A stretch of DNA of 64,000 nt from Mucilaginibacter limnophilus (GCF_004005815.1 NZ_SACK01000002.1:558001-622000); one strand, 5' to 3'. Positions 33,290 to 41,387 are shown, counted from the first letter of the stretch. Translations and numbers: made by a program. Notes: generated from the letters alone by a model not told the origin.

Positions 33290-35044
33290 ATGGCTTGGTG
33301 GCAATATTTAATACTGGCAAACCTGTACCTCGTGCTGTTTTATGGGTTTTATGCGCTTTTACTTCGTAAAGAAACTTTTTTTCAGCTTAATCGCGTCTAT
33401 TTGGTGGCATCGGCAATGCTGTCATTTATTATTCCGGTAATACAGGCCGATTGGGTGCAGAACCTGTTTATTACCCGGCAGGTAAAAACTGTGATTTACA
33501 ATGGCCCCGTTATACTTTACCGGTTTACCCCGGTTGAAGAAAGCGTGAGCGTTGGAGAAATACTGGCTTATTTATACCTCACAGGCATTTTAATTTTAGC
33601 CGGAAAACTTATTTATCAATTTATCAGGCTGAGTAATTTAACTGCCGAGGATGAAAAAGGGGTCGCGTATTCTTTCTTCAAAAAAATAAAAATAAGCCGC
33701 GAGCTTGATCAAAACGATGTTATTGCCGCTCATGAACTGGTGCACGCGCGCCAGTGGCATTCGGTTGACGTATTGCTGATTGAAGTAGTAAGCATAATAT
33801 GCTGGTTTAACCCGGTTGTGTATTTGTATCGCAAAGCCATCAGGCATATACATGAATTTATTGCCGATAGCCAGGTTGTTAATGGCGGCGCCGACAAGGC
33901 CGATTATGCTATGCTGTTGTTAAGCCATACGTTAAACGCTCCGGCGCACAAGTTGGTTAATCCTTTTTTCAATAACAGCTTGTTAAAACAGCGCATCATT
34001 ATGCTGCAAAAAAACAGGTCGGCAAGGGTTAAGCTGTTAAAATATGGTTTATCGGCACCGTTGTTTGCCGCCATGCTGATTTTATCATCGGCAACGGTAA
34101 ATGATGTACATGCTGTACAGTCGATAAAAATAAAAACCGCCGATGTGCTTGAAACGCCAATTACAGAGGTGAGGTTGTCTTCACCAGCGCCTGGTTCAAA
34201 TAACGTCCCGGTTGCAAATAAAGACAAAAACATAACTGTAGAGCTTACAACTTCAGTTAAAAGCACTGCCCCGATAATTGACACAGTGCCTGCAAATAAT
34301 AGCCCGGTGTTTACACAGGTTGAAGAACAGCCCGTATTTCCGGGTGGGATAAATGGTTTTGGTCAATATCTTGGAAGAAATATCCGTTATCCTGCTGAGG
34401 CGCGTAATAAAAAGATAGCCGGCCGGGTTTTCCTGAACTTTATTGTGGAAAAAGACGGTTCGCTTTCAGATATAAAAGTGATGCGTGGCATAGGCGGCGG
34501 TTGTGATGAAGAAGCGATGCGTGTATTAAAGAATTCGCCCAAATGGACACCCGGAAAACAAAACGGCAAAGTGGTAAGGGTGCAATATACCGTGCCGATA
34601 CAGTTTGATTTGGCTACTGACGAGCCTCAAAAAACCGGATACAATAAACCCGCCATGCTCGACGCGGTTACTGTAGTAAGTTACGCTACACGTGAAGAAG
34701 CTGATGTGAAAGCAGCTACAGAATTGAAAGGAAACAATGACGTGACTGTTACCGGTTATGGACTCAAAAAGGAGTCAACAGATAAGTTCACGGTTGTTGG
34801 TTTAGGGTCTAACGATACTTTAAAAAACAGCGGTAATTTCGTCATAAAATTCACTCCAAACAGCTCAGCCAATAAAGCGCTTGTTATTATTGATGGTAAG
34901 GAATCAAGCTATGATTACCTTTCAAAAATGAATGTAAACACTATACAATCGATAAGTGTATTAAAAGATAATAGCGCTACATCAATATATGGCACTAAAG
35001 GTAAAAATGGTGTATTGTTGATCACTACAAAAAGAGATAAATAA
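33290..35044 (+). CDS. BlaR1-like M56 metallopeptidase with TonB_C and SusC-plug-like tail
   Basis: Membrane-embedded sensor protease, 584 aa. Seen: N-terminal transmembrane helices (about 5-24, 33-52, 85-105), the M56 zinc motif HELVH in AAHELVHARQWHSVD (about 148), more membrane segments (about 250-270), a TonB_C domain (about 345-440: GGINGFGQYLGRNIRYPAEA to VPIQFDL), then a tail with AVTVVSYATREE and QSISVLKDNSATSIYG plus GKNGVLLITTKR, which closely mimics the SusC-receptor plug phrase. The penicillin-binding sensor domain of true BlaR1 is absent, so the signal differs. It is paired with the BlaI-like repressor. Confidence 0.88.
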   Translation: MAWWQYLILANLYLVLFYGFYALLLRKETFFQLNRVYLVASAMLSFIIPVIQADWVQNLFITRQVKTVIYNGPVILYRFTPVEESVSVGEILAYLYLTGILILAGKLIYQFIRLSNLTAEDEKGVAYSFFKKIKISRELDQNDVIAAHELVHARQWHSVDVLLIEVVSIICWFNPVVYLYRKAIRHIHEFIADSQVVNGGADKADYAMLLLSHTLNAPAHKLVNPFFNNSLLKQRIIMLQKNRSARVKLLKYGLSAPLFAAMLILSSATVNDVHAVQSIKIKTADVLETPITEVRLSSPAPGSNNVPVANKDKNITVELTTSVKSTAPIIDTVPANNSPVFTQVEEQPVFPGGINGFGQYLGRNIRYPAEARNKKIAGRVFLNFIVEKDGSLSDIKVMRGIGGGCDEEAMRVLKNSPKWTPGKQNGKVVRVQYTVPIQFDLATDEPQKTGYNKPAMLDAVTVVSYATREEADVKAATELKGNNDVTVTGYGLKKESTDKFTVVGLGSNDTLKNSGNFVIKFTPNSSANKALVIIDGKESSYDYLSKMNVNTIQSISVLKDNSATSIYGTKGKNGVLLITTKRDK

Positions 35045-35071
35045 AGGTCAGTTAATAAACTTTTTTTTGCT

Positions 35072-35101
35072 AAGCCATGCGGATGTCCGCGTGGCTTTTT
35101 T
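35072..35101 (+). terminator. Terminator of the BlaI/M56 operon
   Basis: AAGCCATGCGGA-TG-TCCGCGTGGCTT (one wobble) then a T-run; strong stem. Confidence 0.88.
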
Positions 35102-35180
35102 GTGTATGAAGTTGAATTTGAAGAATTAAAGGATTTTCGGAATTTAGTAAACGTAAATTGCTAAGCTCAAACTGAAAACT

Positions 35181-35957
35181 ATGTCAAACATTCTTCATAT
35201 ACTAAACGGCGACTCTACCTTTAACAGCTTTAAACAAACCGGACTTGAAGGCGATGCACTTATCTGGCGTGAAGTGCTGTCTGAAGGGCCGCTTACACGG
35301 GATGTTTCTTCGGCTGCATTTTGGGAAGCACGTGAACAGTGGATAACGAACACTTTTGCCGTGCCGGCAGATGATTACCGCCATAACCTGGTTGATAAAC
35401 TGGGTATGCTTAATGAGCCTTATGCTGAATATAACTTGTGGTTCGAGTTTGACCTGCATTGCCAGGTAAATCTGCTTGGCGTGATGAACTTGCTGAGGCA
35501 GAAGGCCGACATGAGCGAACCCGCTTTTTACCTGATTTGTCCTGACACCGTACCCGGGCGCGATGATTTCAGGGGAATGGGCGAGTTAAGCGGCAAAGAA
35601 CTCGAGTACCTGTATGATAATATCAGGCTGCAGCTTACCGAATACGATTTCTCACTTGCCGCCGAAGGCTGGAACGCCTATGTAAGCGGTGACCCTGTAG
35701 CGCTAAATGAATTTATAACCAAAACGAATTTTTGGGGCGGATTGCACCTGCTTAAACCGGCGCTTGAGGCGCACTTAAAACGCCTGCAGGTTAATACAAA
35801 TGGCTTAAATTATATCGAACAAAAGCTTCAGGATATTTACAACAGCGGTATGATCACTAAGCATGGCATTTATAAAGCTTTCTGGAAGGATGAAAAAATA
35901 TACGGCATGGGCGACAGCGAAATTGATATTTACCTGAACAAGCTTGGAATAATTTAG
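35181..35957 (+). CDS. DUF1835-domain protein
   Basis: Cytosolic 258-aa protein of the DUF1835 family, whose biochemical role is not known. The diagnostic N-terminus HILNGDSTFNSFKQTGLEGD (about 6-25) followed by IWREVLSEGPL matches the family pattern. No membrane or signal segment is present. Its stop lies one base from the stop of the convergent acyltransferase gene. Confidence 0.82.
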   Translation: MSNILHILNGDSTFNSFKQTGLEGDALIWREVLSEGPLTRDVSSAAFWEAREQWITNTFAVPADDYRHNLVDKLGMLNEPYAEYNLWFEFDLHCQVNLLGVMNLLRQKADMSEPAFYLICPDTVPGRDDFRGMGELSGKELEYLYDNIRLQLTEYDFSLAAEGWNAYVSGDPVALNEFITKTNFWGGLHLLKPALEAHLKRLQVNTNGLNYIEQKLQDIYNSGMITKHGIYKAFWKDEKIYGMGDSEIDIYLNKLGII

Positions 35958-35958
35958 C

Positions 35959-37083
35959 TTATACTTTAATAATGATCTTTTTGCGGTAAAGCACCCACAT
36001 TACCAGCCATACTACAAGCACCCAAAACACCGCCATACCCAGCGAAGCGTTCACAGGCGTTAGCCAGCCTTTAAATAAAACGTCGTATAAGGTTTTATTA
36101 GCGGTACCGAAAGTAAGCTTGTTCAAATAATGCGGGATGTACATCGACAGCATGTAAGCTGTTATGGCATTCACGCCAAACGGTACAAAAAAGCCGGTGA
36201 TCCTTTTGTGTCCATGCACATCAATCAGCCAGTAGCAGGCCGCCAGCACCATTAGCCCGAAACCGCCGGTATATAGCACGAACGAACTTGTCCACAATGC
36301 TTTATTGATAGGAAAGAAGAGTCCCCAGATCAACCCAATAACTATCGCTACAAAGCCCAGGGTGAACAGCCAGCTTACTTTGGTGCTGTCGTCCCGGTCT
36401 TTGCGTTTTAACCAGGTGCCGGCACGTATGCCTATCAGTCCGGTAACTATGGCAGGTAGGGTGCCTAATAAACCTTCCGGATCCCAGGTTTTGGAGAATA
36501 CCCACAGGTGGTCAGGAGTAAAGATCAGCCTGTCCAGCCAGGCACCGATGTTCTTGTCTTCGGCGTTTATATCAGGTGCGCCTTGCCCGGGTACAGGTGT
36601 ATAACTTAACAGCAGGTAGTAGCCAATGAGTAGGATTGCTATAAGCCAATCGCGGGTTTTTTGAGATGTTTTTAAGTAAAGAACCGTACATATAAAAAAT
36701 ACCAGCGCAATACGCTGCAATACACCTGGCAGGCGCAGCGTTGCTAAACCCGGATGAAAAAGTAGTTGTGTAACTAGGCTAAGGGCTATCAGTACCAAAG
36801 TGCGCCGTAGTGCAGTCGATAGTATCTTCGGGTGGTTGGCCGGATCAGCCTTACGGCTTTCCATCGCGTATACAATGGATACTCCTACCATGAACAGGAA
36901 CGATGGGAAAATCAGGTCGGCAAAGGTGCAGCCATGCCATACCGAATGCTCAAGCGGCGGGTAGATATGGCCCCAGTCGCCGGGATTGTTTACCAGTATC
37001 ATTGCGGCAACGGTAGCCCCACGGAAAACGTCGAGCGATAATAAACGTGTGGAAAGCTGGCTCATGGGCTTAAAAGTATCCAT
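35959..37083 (-). CDS. HGSNAT-like membrane acyltransferase (DUF5009 type)
   Basis: Multi-pass inner-membrane protein of 374 aa, related to heparan-alpha-glucosaminide N-acetyltransferase; probably moves an acyl group to a sugar across the membrane. Seen: the start RLLSLDVFRGATVAAMILVN, typical of the family, FADLIFPSFLFMVGVSI, and ten or so hydrophobic helices. I chose ATG 37083: the frame is open upstream to 37200 but that part only translates a 9-bp tandem repeat (Val-Asp-Ser-like units) and is not family-like. It remains possible that a repeat-encoded extension is made. Confidence 0.85.
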   Translation of the reverse strand: MDTFKPMSQLSTRLLSLDVFRGATVAAMILVNNPGDWGHIYPPLEHSVWHGCTFADLIFPSFLFMVGVSIVYAMESRKADPANHPKILSTALRRTLVLIALSLVTQLLFHPGLATLRLPGVLQRIALVFFICTVLYLKTSQKTRDWLIAILLIGYYLLLSYTPVPGQGAPDINAEDKNIGAWLDRLIFTPDHLWVFSKTWDPEGLLGTLPAIVTGLIGIRAGTWLKRKDRDDSTKVSWLFTLGFVAIVIGLIWGLFFPINKALWTSSFVLYTGGFGLMVLAACYWLIDVHGHKRITGFFVPFGVNAITAYMLSMYIPHYLNKLTFGTANKTLYDVLFKGWLTPVNASLGMAVFWVLVVWLVMWVLYRKKIIIKV

Positions 37084-37110
37084 CTTATACCGTAATTGCA
37101 AGGTGTTGAC

Positions 37111-37216
37111 GTCAACAGAGTCAACACCATCAACAGAGTCAACACCCGTCAACAGCGTCAACACCATCAACAGCGTCAACACCATCAACACCATCAACAC
37201 CCGTCAACACTGTCAA
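37111..37216. repeat. Tandem array of about 11.7 units of 9-10 bp (GTCAACACC type)
   Basis: Units are GTCAACAGA, GTCAACACC, ATCAACAGA, GTCAACAGC and close variants; two units are 10 bp. The core TCAACA is kept in every unit. Read on the minus strand it lies 28 bases upstream of the acyltransferase start, so copy-number change could alter promoter spacing or, if translated, the protein's N-terminus. Confidence 0.92.
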
Positions 37217-37256
37217 AATATTGGCACCACTTTTACCATTAAAATAAGTATTGCCT

Positions 37257-37371
37257 AAGTTCCCCTCTTTAGAGGGGTTGCACTATATTACCTGCAGCAC
37301 TAACAATCACGGGGTGTGTTATCCGTGACAAAGTCCATTAACACACCCCTGCCCCTCTCGAGAGGGGAGCC
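37257..37371. repeat. Inverted repeat family D, copy 1 (about 115 bp)
   Basis: The left palindrome CCCCTCTTTAGAGGGG and right palindrome CCCCTCTCGAGAGGGG bracket an inner inverted pair GGGGTGTGTT/AACACACCCC. A second copy with the same plan is at 56168-56283. Confidence 0.85.
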
Positions 37372-37392
37372 GACTTACCACCCGCGCACGCC

Positions 37393-37422
37393 TTGCGCCT
37401 CACGCCAAAAACCATAACTTTG
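37393..37422 (+). promoter_or_regulatory. Bacteroidota-type promoter of anmK, giving a leaderless or near-leaderless transcript
   Basis: TTG (37393-37395) and a perfect TAnnTTTG box TAACTTTG (37415-37422) are 19 bases apart. The anmK ATG is at 37427, only five bases past the box, so transcription would start on or beside the start codon. Confidence 0.65.
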
Positions 37423-37426
37423 GCTA

Positions 37427-38617
37427 ATGGCCACCTTTAACCGTAACCTGCAAAAACTTTTTGATGTCGCCCAAAAGCCTGAACGGCTCGTCATCGGACT
37501 AATGTCCGGTACGTCGCTCGATGGGTTGGATATAGCCTTATGCCGGTTTACCAGTAGCGGTTTTGATACAAAGTTTGAGCTGTTGCATTTTACTACTATA
37601 CCCTATCCTGAAAATTTTAAAGACGACATAAGGCAGGTGTTTGCTAAACGGCAGGCTGATATGGAAAAGCTGTGCCTGCTGAACGCGAAGGTTGGCACTT
37701 ACCATGCTGAACTGATAATACAGGCATTAGATAGCTGGAGGGTTGACGCGGCTTCGGTTGATCTGATTGCCAGTCACGGGCAAACGGTTTATCATGCTCC
37801 TTCAAGGCTTCATGGTCATTTAGGTTATCCTAACGCAACATTGCAAATTGGCGATGCCGATCATATCTCAATAAAAACCGGCATTATTACTTTAAGCGAT
37901 TTCAGGCAAAAACATATAGCCGCCGGCGGCGAAGGTGCGCCTTTGGCCTTGTATGGCGATGTATTGTTAGGAAGCAAGCAAGGCGAAAACAGAATTTTGT
38001 TGAACATTGGCGGTATAGCCAACCTTACGTGGCTTCCGGCGGAAAAAAGCGAAACGGTGCTTTGTACTGATATCGGTCCGGGTAATACCCTGATAGATGC
38101 CGCCTGCAAAAAATATTTTGATAAGCCTTATGATGAGGATAGCCGCATCGGATTTTCAGGAACGGTAAATAATGAGCTGCTATCCCCATTGCTCAATCAT
38201 CCGTTTTTTAACGAAAGCCTGCCCAAAACCACCGGACCCGAGCTGTTCAATCTTGCCTACGTTGAAAGAGCGCAGGAAGCAGCCGGAGTTCAAAACATCG
38301 AACCAAACGACCTCATAGCTACGTTAAGCGCCTTCACCGCAAAAAGCATAGCTGATTTTGTGAAGCAGCATTGCATTGGCGATGATATAAAACTATTTAC
38401 CAGCGGCGGCGGGGCGCGAAATCCTCATGTTATTAAGCAGCTCGAAAATGAACTGTCCGGCACCAGCATACAAAGCAGCGACGCCATTGGTATCAACCCT
38501 GATGCCAAAGAAGCGATACTCTTCGCGCTGCTGGCTAATGAAGCCATTGTTGGCGAGCCGTTGCAAATAGGCAATAACCCCACTGTGCTAATGGGAAAGT
38601 TTAGTTTTCCGGCCTGA
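37427..38617 (+). CDS. anmK: Anhydro-N-acetylmuramic acid kinase
   Basis: Phosphorylates and opens 1,6-anhydro-MurNAc to MurNAc-6-phosphate during peptidoglycan recycling in the cytosol. Seen in 396 aa: GLMSGTSLDGLD (24-35), the family signature; SHGQTVYHAP; GEGAPLALYGD; NIGGIANLTWLP; DIGPGNTLIDAA; and SGGGARNPHV near 325-335. Length is standard. The promoter sits almost on the start codon (see 37393-37422). Confidence 0.97.
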   Translation: MATFNRNLQKLFDVAQKPERLVIGLMSGTSLDGLDIALCRFTSSGFDTKFELLHFTTIPYPENFKDDIRQVFAKRQADMEKLCLLNAKVGTYHAELIIQALDSWRVDAASVDLIASHGQTVYHAPSRLHGHLGYPNATLQIGDADHISIKTGIITLSDFRQKHIAAGGEGAPLALYGDVLLGSKQGENRILLNIGGIANLTWLPAEKSETVLCTDIGPGNTLIDAACKKYFDKPYDEDSRIGFSGTVNNELLSPLLNHPFFNESLPKTTGPELFNLAYVERAQEAAGVQNIEPNDLIATLSAFTAKSIADFVKQHCIGDDIKLFTSGGGARNPHVIKQLENELSGTSIQSSDAIGINPDAKEAILFALLANEAIVGEPLQIGNNPTVLMGKFSFPA

Positions 38618-39181
38618 TCATCCGCAGTACACCCGCTCAAAAAGCTGTGGATAGTTTACCACCAGTCCTTCATCATCAAAAATGATATCGGCTGTAAAGC
38701 TTTTGTCGGCTGTTTCAAACCGGTAGGTGTTTTCATTAAGGCGTGTGTAGGTTTGGGTTTGTACAGATGTTTGATGCTCAACAACATCAATATATAAAAC
38801 AGTGATTGTCTTGCTTTCCCCAGCCTTCAACTCAAGCGACTTTACAGCCAGCGTGTTGGTGAACGGCGTTACCGAAATATCAACAGCCGCACACTCGCAA
38901 TACAGCGGGTATTGTATGCCTTTGTTGGTCCAGTTGCCTTTGGGGTCGATGCTATAATTTACCTTATGCAGGTTGTTGTGCAACTGGTATGATACCTCGA
39001 AAGAAGTGGTGCGCCATTTGGCATCGGCATGCAAAATATAATTTACCCTGAACGGAACATTATCAATAACTCCCAGCACAATTGCGCTTACCGTGTTTAC
39101 CCGCTCACCCATGGTTACCATACAGTTTTCAAGTGTGCAGTAATCGCCGGTTCCTTTCCACAAAATATTCCGCTGTTTCAT
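38618..39181 (-). CDS. DUF1089 putative glycolipid-binding protein
   Basis: The 187-aa protein matches the pattern of the DUF1089 (putative glycolipid-binding) family: ILWKGTGDYCTLENC at the start, VPFRVNYILHADAKWRTTSF, GNWTNKGIQYPLYCECAAVDIS, TPFTNTLAVKSLEL, and the end DDEGLVVNYPQLFERV. Those blocks follow the family order of W-x-L-E, W-R-T, D-x-S-x-T-P-F-T-N-T-L and YP-x-L-F-x-R. I chose ATG 39181 (MKQRNILW). The substrate is unproven. Its stop is directly beside the anmK stop. Confidence 0.82.
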   Translation of the reverse strand: MKQRNILWKGTGDYCTLENCMVTMGERVNTVSAIVLGVIDNVPFRVNYILHADAKWRTTSFEVSYQLHNNLHKVNYSIDPKGNWTNKGIQYPLYCECAAVDISVTPFTNTLAVKSLELKAGESKTITVLYIDVVEHQTSVQTQTYTRLNENTYRFETADKSFTADIIFDDEGLVVNYPQLFERVYCG

Positions 39182-39272
39182 TATCGAATAACAGTACAAC
39201 AGGTTGTAAGTTTTATTCCTAATATGGTGTTTGCCGGCAGTTAACTGTGCATTAATATGCGTTAAAAACCTA

Positions 39273-39302
39273 TTGTTTATGCCTCAAATTGTTCTACTTT
39301 TG
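39273..39302 (+). promoter_or_regulatory. Bacteroidota-type promoter of the following membrane-protein gene
   Basis: TTG (39273-39275), 19 bases, then TACTTTTG (39295-39302), a perfect TAnnTTTG box. The chosen start codon is 18 bases downstream, which supports ATG 39321 and not the in-frame Met at 39231. Confidence 0.65.
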
Positions 39303-39320
39303 TTTCAAACATTACTTTCA

Positions 39321-39767
39321 ATGACACTTTATACGTTTTTTAAAATGGCCCATTCGGGCTGGCGGTATGTGGTTTTCTTGCTGCTGGTGATAGCTGTTGT
39401 AGCCGCATTTGTCAACTGGTTTGGTAAAAAAAATTACAGCAACGGCAACCGTAAGCTTAACATGTTCACTATGATATCGGCACACATACAGTTTTTGCTG
39501 GGTTTGGTGCTTTACTTTTTAAGTCCGTTTGTGCAGTTTACCAGCGACACCATGAAAGTGGCTGAAACACGTTACTGGACAATGGAACACGTAGTAATGA
39601 TGTTGTTTGCCATTGTACTTATAACAATTGGCCATAGTAAATCAAAAAAAATACAGGTTGCTTACCTGAAACACCGGGTGGTTGCCATTACGTACGGACT
39701 GGCCTTACTGGTTATTATACTGGCTATTATACAAAGCGGCCGACCGCTGTTTGGCACAACCGCCTAA
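39321..39767 (+). CDS. Four-helix membrane protein (cytochrome-b-like)
   Basis: The 148-aa protein has four hydrophobic helices (about 14-34, 52-72, 86-106, 116-138) and conserved-looking His11 (MAHSGWRY), His56 (SAHIQFLLG), His90 (MEHVVMML) and His103 (GHSK). Proteins of this type in Bacteroidota are often named cytochrome b-like; the histidines would suit heme binding but I cannot confirm it. The trp leader follows directly. Confidence 0.65.
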   Translation: MTLYTFFKMAHSGWRYVVFLLLVIAVVAAFVNWFGKKNYSNGNRKLNMFTMISAHIQFLLGLVLYFLSPFVQFTSDTMKVAETRYWTMEHVVMMLFAIVLITIGHSKSKKIQVAYLKHRVVAITYGLALLVIILAIIQSGRPLFGTTA

Positions 39768-39782
39768 AATTGTAACAAAAAA

Positions 39783-39812
39783 TTTGCGAATTCATTTTTC
39801 TTTATAAATTTG
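39783..39812 (+). promoter_or_regulatory. Promoter of the trp operon leader
   Basis: TTTG (39783-39786), 18 bases, then TAAATTTG (39805-39812), a perfect Bacteroidota -33/-7 pair. The leader-peptide ATG is nine bases past the -7 box, so the leader message would start almost at its start codon. Confidence 0.72.
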
Positions 39813-39821
39813 CCAACGCAT

Positions 39822-39890
39822 ATGATCAAAAACACTCAAATAAAAAGCTGGTGGCACCAATTAAATTTGGCAGCCGGCATGAGTATTTAA
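39822..39890 (+). CDS. trpL: trp operon leader peptide with tandem Trp codons
   Basis: A 22-codon ORF too short for routine gene calling: it begins MIKNTQIKSWWHQ and ends GMSI-stop. Trp10 and Trp11 (39849-39854) are consecutive; two Trp in 22 residues is far above chance. It lies between a good promoter and a terminator directly before trpE, the exact layout of ribosome-mediated attenuation. When charged tRNA-Trp is scarce, the ribosome would stall at codons 10-11. Confidence 0.88.
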   Translation: MIKNTQIKSWWHQLNLAAGMSI

Positions 39891-39959
39891 GATCAACTAC
39901 TAACCAATTGTAAACCTACTTAGGACCCGGCGAATTTCACTCATTCGACGGGTTTTTTT
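39847..39959 (+). promoter_or_regulatory. trp attenuator: mutually exclusive hairpins
   Basis: Segment 1 (GCTG, 39847-39850, touching the Trp codons) can pair with segment 2 (CAGC, 39871-39874), closing over an inner CCAA/TTGG stem. Segment 2 continues as GCCGG (39873-39877), which can instead pair with CCGGC (39927-39931), the left arm of the terminator. Stalling at the Trp codons would cover segment 1, free segment 2 and block the terminator. This is the classic 1:2, 2:3, 3:4 logic. Confidence 0.8.
39925..39959 (+). terminator. Attenuator terminator before trpE
   Basis: ACCCGGCGAAT pairs with ATTCGACGGGT (10 of 11 positions), with a seven-base loop and T7 following. trpE starts 19 bases later, so termination here would switch off the operon. 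Confidence 0.88.
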
Positions 39960-39977
39960 GTTTATACGGATTTAGAT

Positions 39978-41387
39978 ATGGAGAAATTTAAAATAGTTAC
40001 CACACATAAAAAGCTACTTGCCGATACCACCACGCCGGTTAGCATTTACCTGCGCCTGCGCGATGTGTTCCCAAATTCGCTGCTGCTTGAAAGTTCTGAC
40101 TATCACAGCCGCGAGAACAGCATGAGCTATGTTTGCTGCGAACCTATTGCAGGGCTGGTGCTTAATCAGGGTGAATTAAAACTGCGATATCCGGACGGTG
40201 GTAAAGACGTGAAAGCTAAAGGATCGTTTGAACTAATAGATGAGATCAATAATTTCCTGCTGAGTTTTGAGGCTGAGGAAAGGACTTCAAAGGTGATATC
40301 AAGCGGTTTGTTTGGCTATTTTACCCACGAGGCGGTTGAGCATTTTGAAACCATCAGGCTGAAACAGGTAGAAAATGATGCACGCCGGATACCTGAAATG
40401 CAGTACCATATTTACCGCTACATTATCGGTATCGACCACTTTAAAAACGAGCTTTACATCTTCCATAACACTATTGAAGGAGAAACCACTAAGGGTAGCA
40501 TCGACAGAGTAGAAGACCTGATTAAAAACAAAAACTTCCCTGAGTACAGCTTTAAAAGCAATGCCGCCGAAAACAGTAACCTCAGCAATGAGGAGTTTAT
40601 TGCCATAGTGGAGAAGATGAAGCAGCATATTTACCGCGGCGATGTTTTCCAGATAGTACCTTCACGTGCGTTCTCAAAACAGTTTAGCGGTGATGAATTT
40701 AACGTGTACCGCGCACTGCGCTCTATCAATCCTTCGCCATATTTATTCTATTTCGATTACGGCGATTTCCGCATATTCGGTTCATCGCCCGAGGCACAGA
40801 TCACCATTAAAAACCGTGTGGCCAGTATTTTCCCTATAGCAGGAACATTTAAGCGCAGCGGTGATGATGAGAGAGATGCCGAAATAGCATACGAACTGAT
40901 GAACGACCCTAAAGAATCGGCAGAGCACGTGATGCTGGTTGACCTTGCCCGCAACGACCTTAGCCGCCATTGCGAGGAGGTAGAGGTTAAAGCCTTTAAA
41001 GAGGTTCAATACTACTCACACCTTATACATCTTGTTTCGCACGTGGGCGGAAAGCTGCATCCGGGCGTATCTTCATTTAAAATTGTTGCTGATACCTTCC
41101 CGGCGGGTACGCTTAGCGGCGCGCCAAAATACCGTGCTATGGAGATCATCGACGAAAATGAGAACATCAAACGCAGCTTTTACAGCGGCGCTATCGGTTA
41201 CCTTGGTTTTAACGGCGACTTTAACCATGCCATTATGATACGTTCATTTTTGAGTAAAAACAACATGCTGCACTACCAGGCGGGCGCGGGTATTGTAGCA
41301 GGTTCGGTACCCGAGAGTGAACTGAACGAAGTAAATAACAAAATAGCGGCATTAAGGAAGGCAATTGAGTTGGCAGAGGAGCTGTAG
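39978..41387 (+). CDS. trpE: Anthranilate synthase component I
   Basis: Converts chorismate and ammonia to anthranilate, first committed step of tryptophan synthesis. Seen in 469 aa: the Trp-feedback site LLESSDYHSREN near 34-45; FQIVPSRAFSK; PSPYLFYFDYGDFRIFGSSPEAQ; IAGTFKRSGDDERD; the active-site blocks LVDLARNDLSRHC, and PAGTLSGAPKYRAMEIIDE, GAIGYLGFNGDFNHAIMIRS. It is preceded by the attenuator, and trpG begins 53 bases after it. Confidence 0.97.
   Translation: MEKFKIVTTHKKLLADTTTPVSIYLRLRDVFPNSLLLESSDYHSRENSMSYVCCEPIAGLVLNQGELKLRYPDGGKDVKAKGSFELIDEINNFLLSFEAEERTSKVISSGLFGYFTHEAVEHFETIRLKQVENDARRIPEMQYHIYRYIIGIDHFKNELYIFHNTIEGETTKGSIDRVEDLIKNKNFPEYSFKSNAAENSNLSNEEFIAIVEKMKQHIYRGDVFQIVPSRAFSKQFSGDEFNVYRALRSINPSPYLFYFDYGDFRIFGSSPEAQITIKNRVASIFPIAGTFKRSGDDERDAEIAYELMNDPKESAEHVMLVDLARNDLSRHCEEVEVKAFKEVQYYSHLIHLVSHVGGKLHPGVSSFKIVADTFPAGTLSGAPKYRAMEIIDENENIKRSFYSGAIGYLGFNGDFNHAIMIRSFLSKNNMLHYQAGAGIVAGSVPESELNEVNNKIAALRKAIELAEEL

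Larger units (their letters stand above)
37084..37426. other. 343-bp gene-free stretch upstream of the acyltransferase and anmK
   Basis: This divergent intergenic region holds, in order, a 9-bp tandem repeat array (37111-37216), a family D inverted repeat (37257-37371) and the anmK promoter (37393-37422). I see no convincing small gene in it. Confidence 0.7.

Noticed and set aside
33650..33740. Suspected deletion in the M56 domain before HELVH
   Set aside because: The HELVH motif, spacing to the next helices and reading frame are normal for the family.
37084..37200. Longer start for the acyltransferase through the tandem array
   Set aside because: It would add a hydrophobic, repetitive tail unlike the family. 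I kept ATG 37083 but note the frame is open.
37111..37216. CRISPR array
   Set aside because: Units are contiguous 9-10 bp copies without unique spacers, and no cas genes are present; it is a minisatellite.
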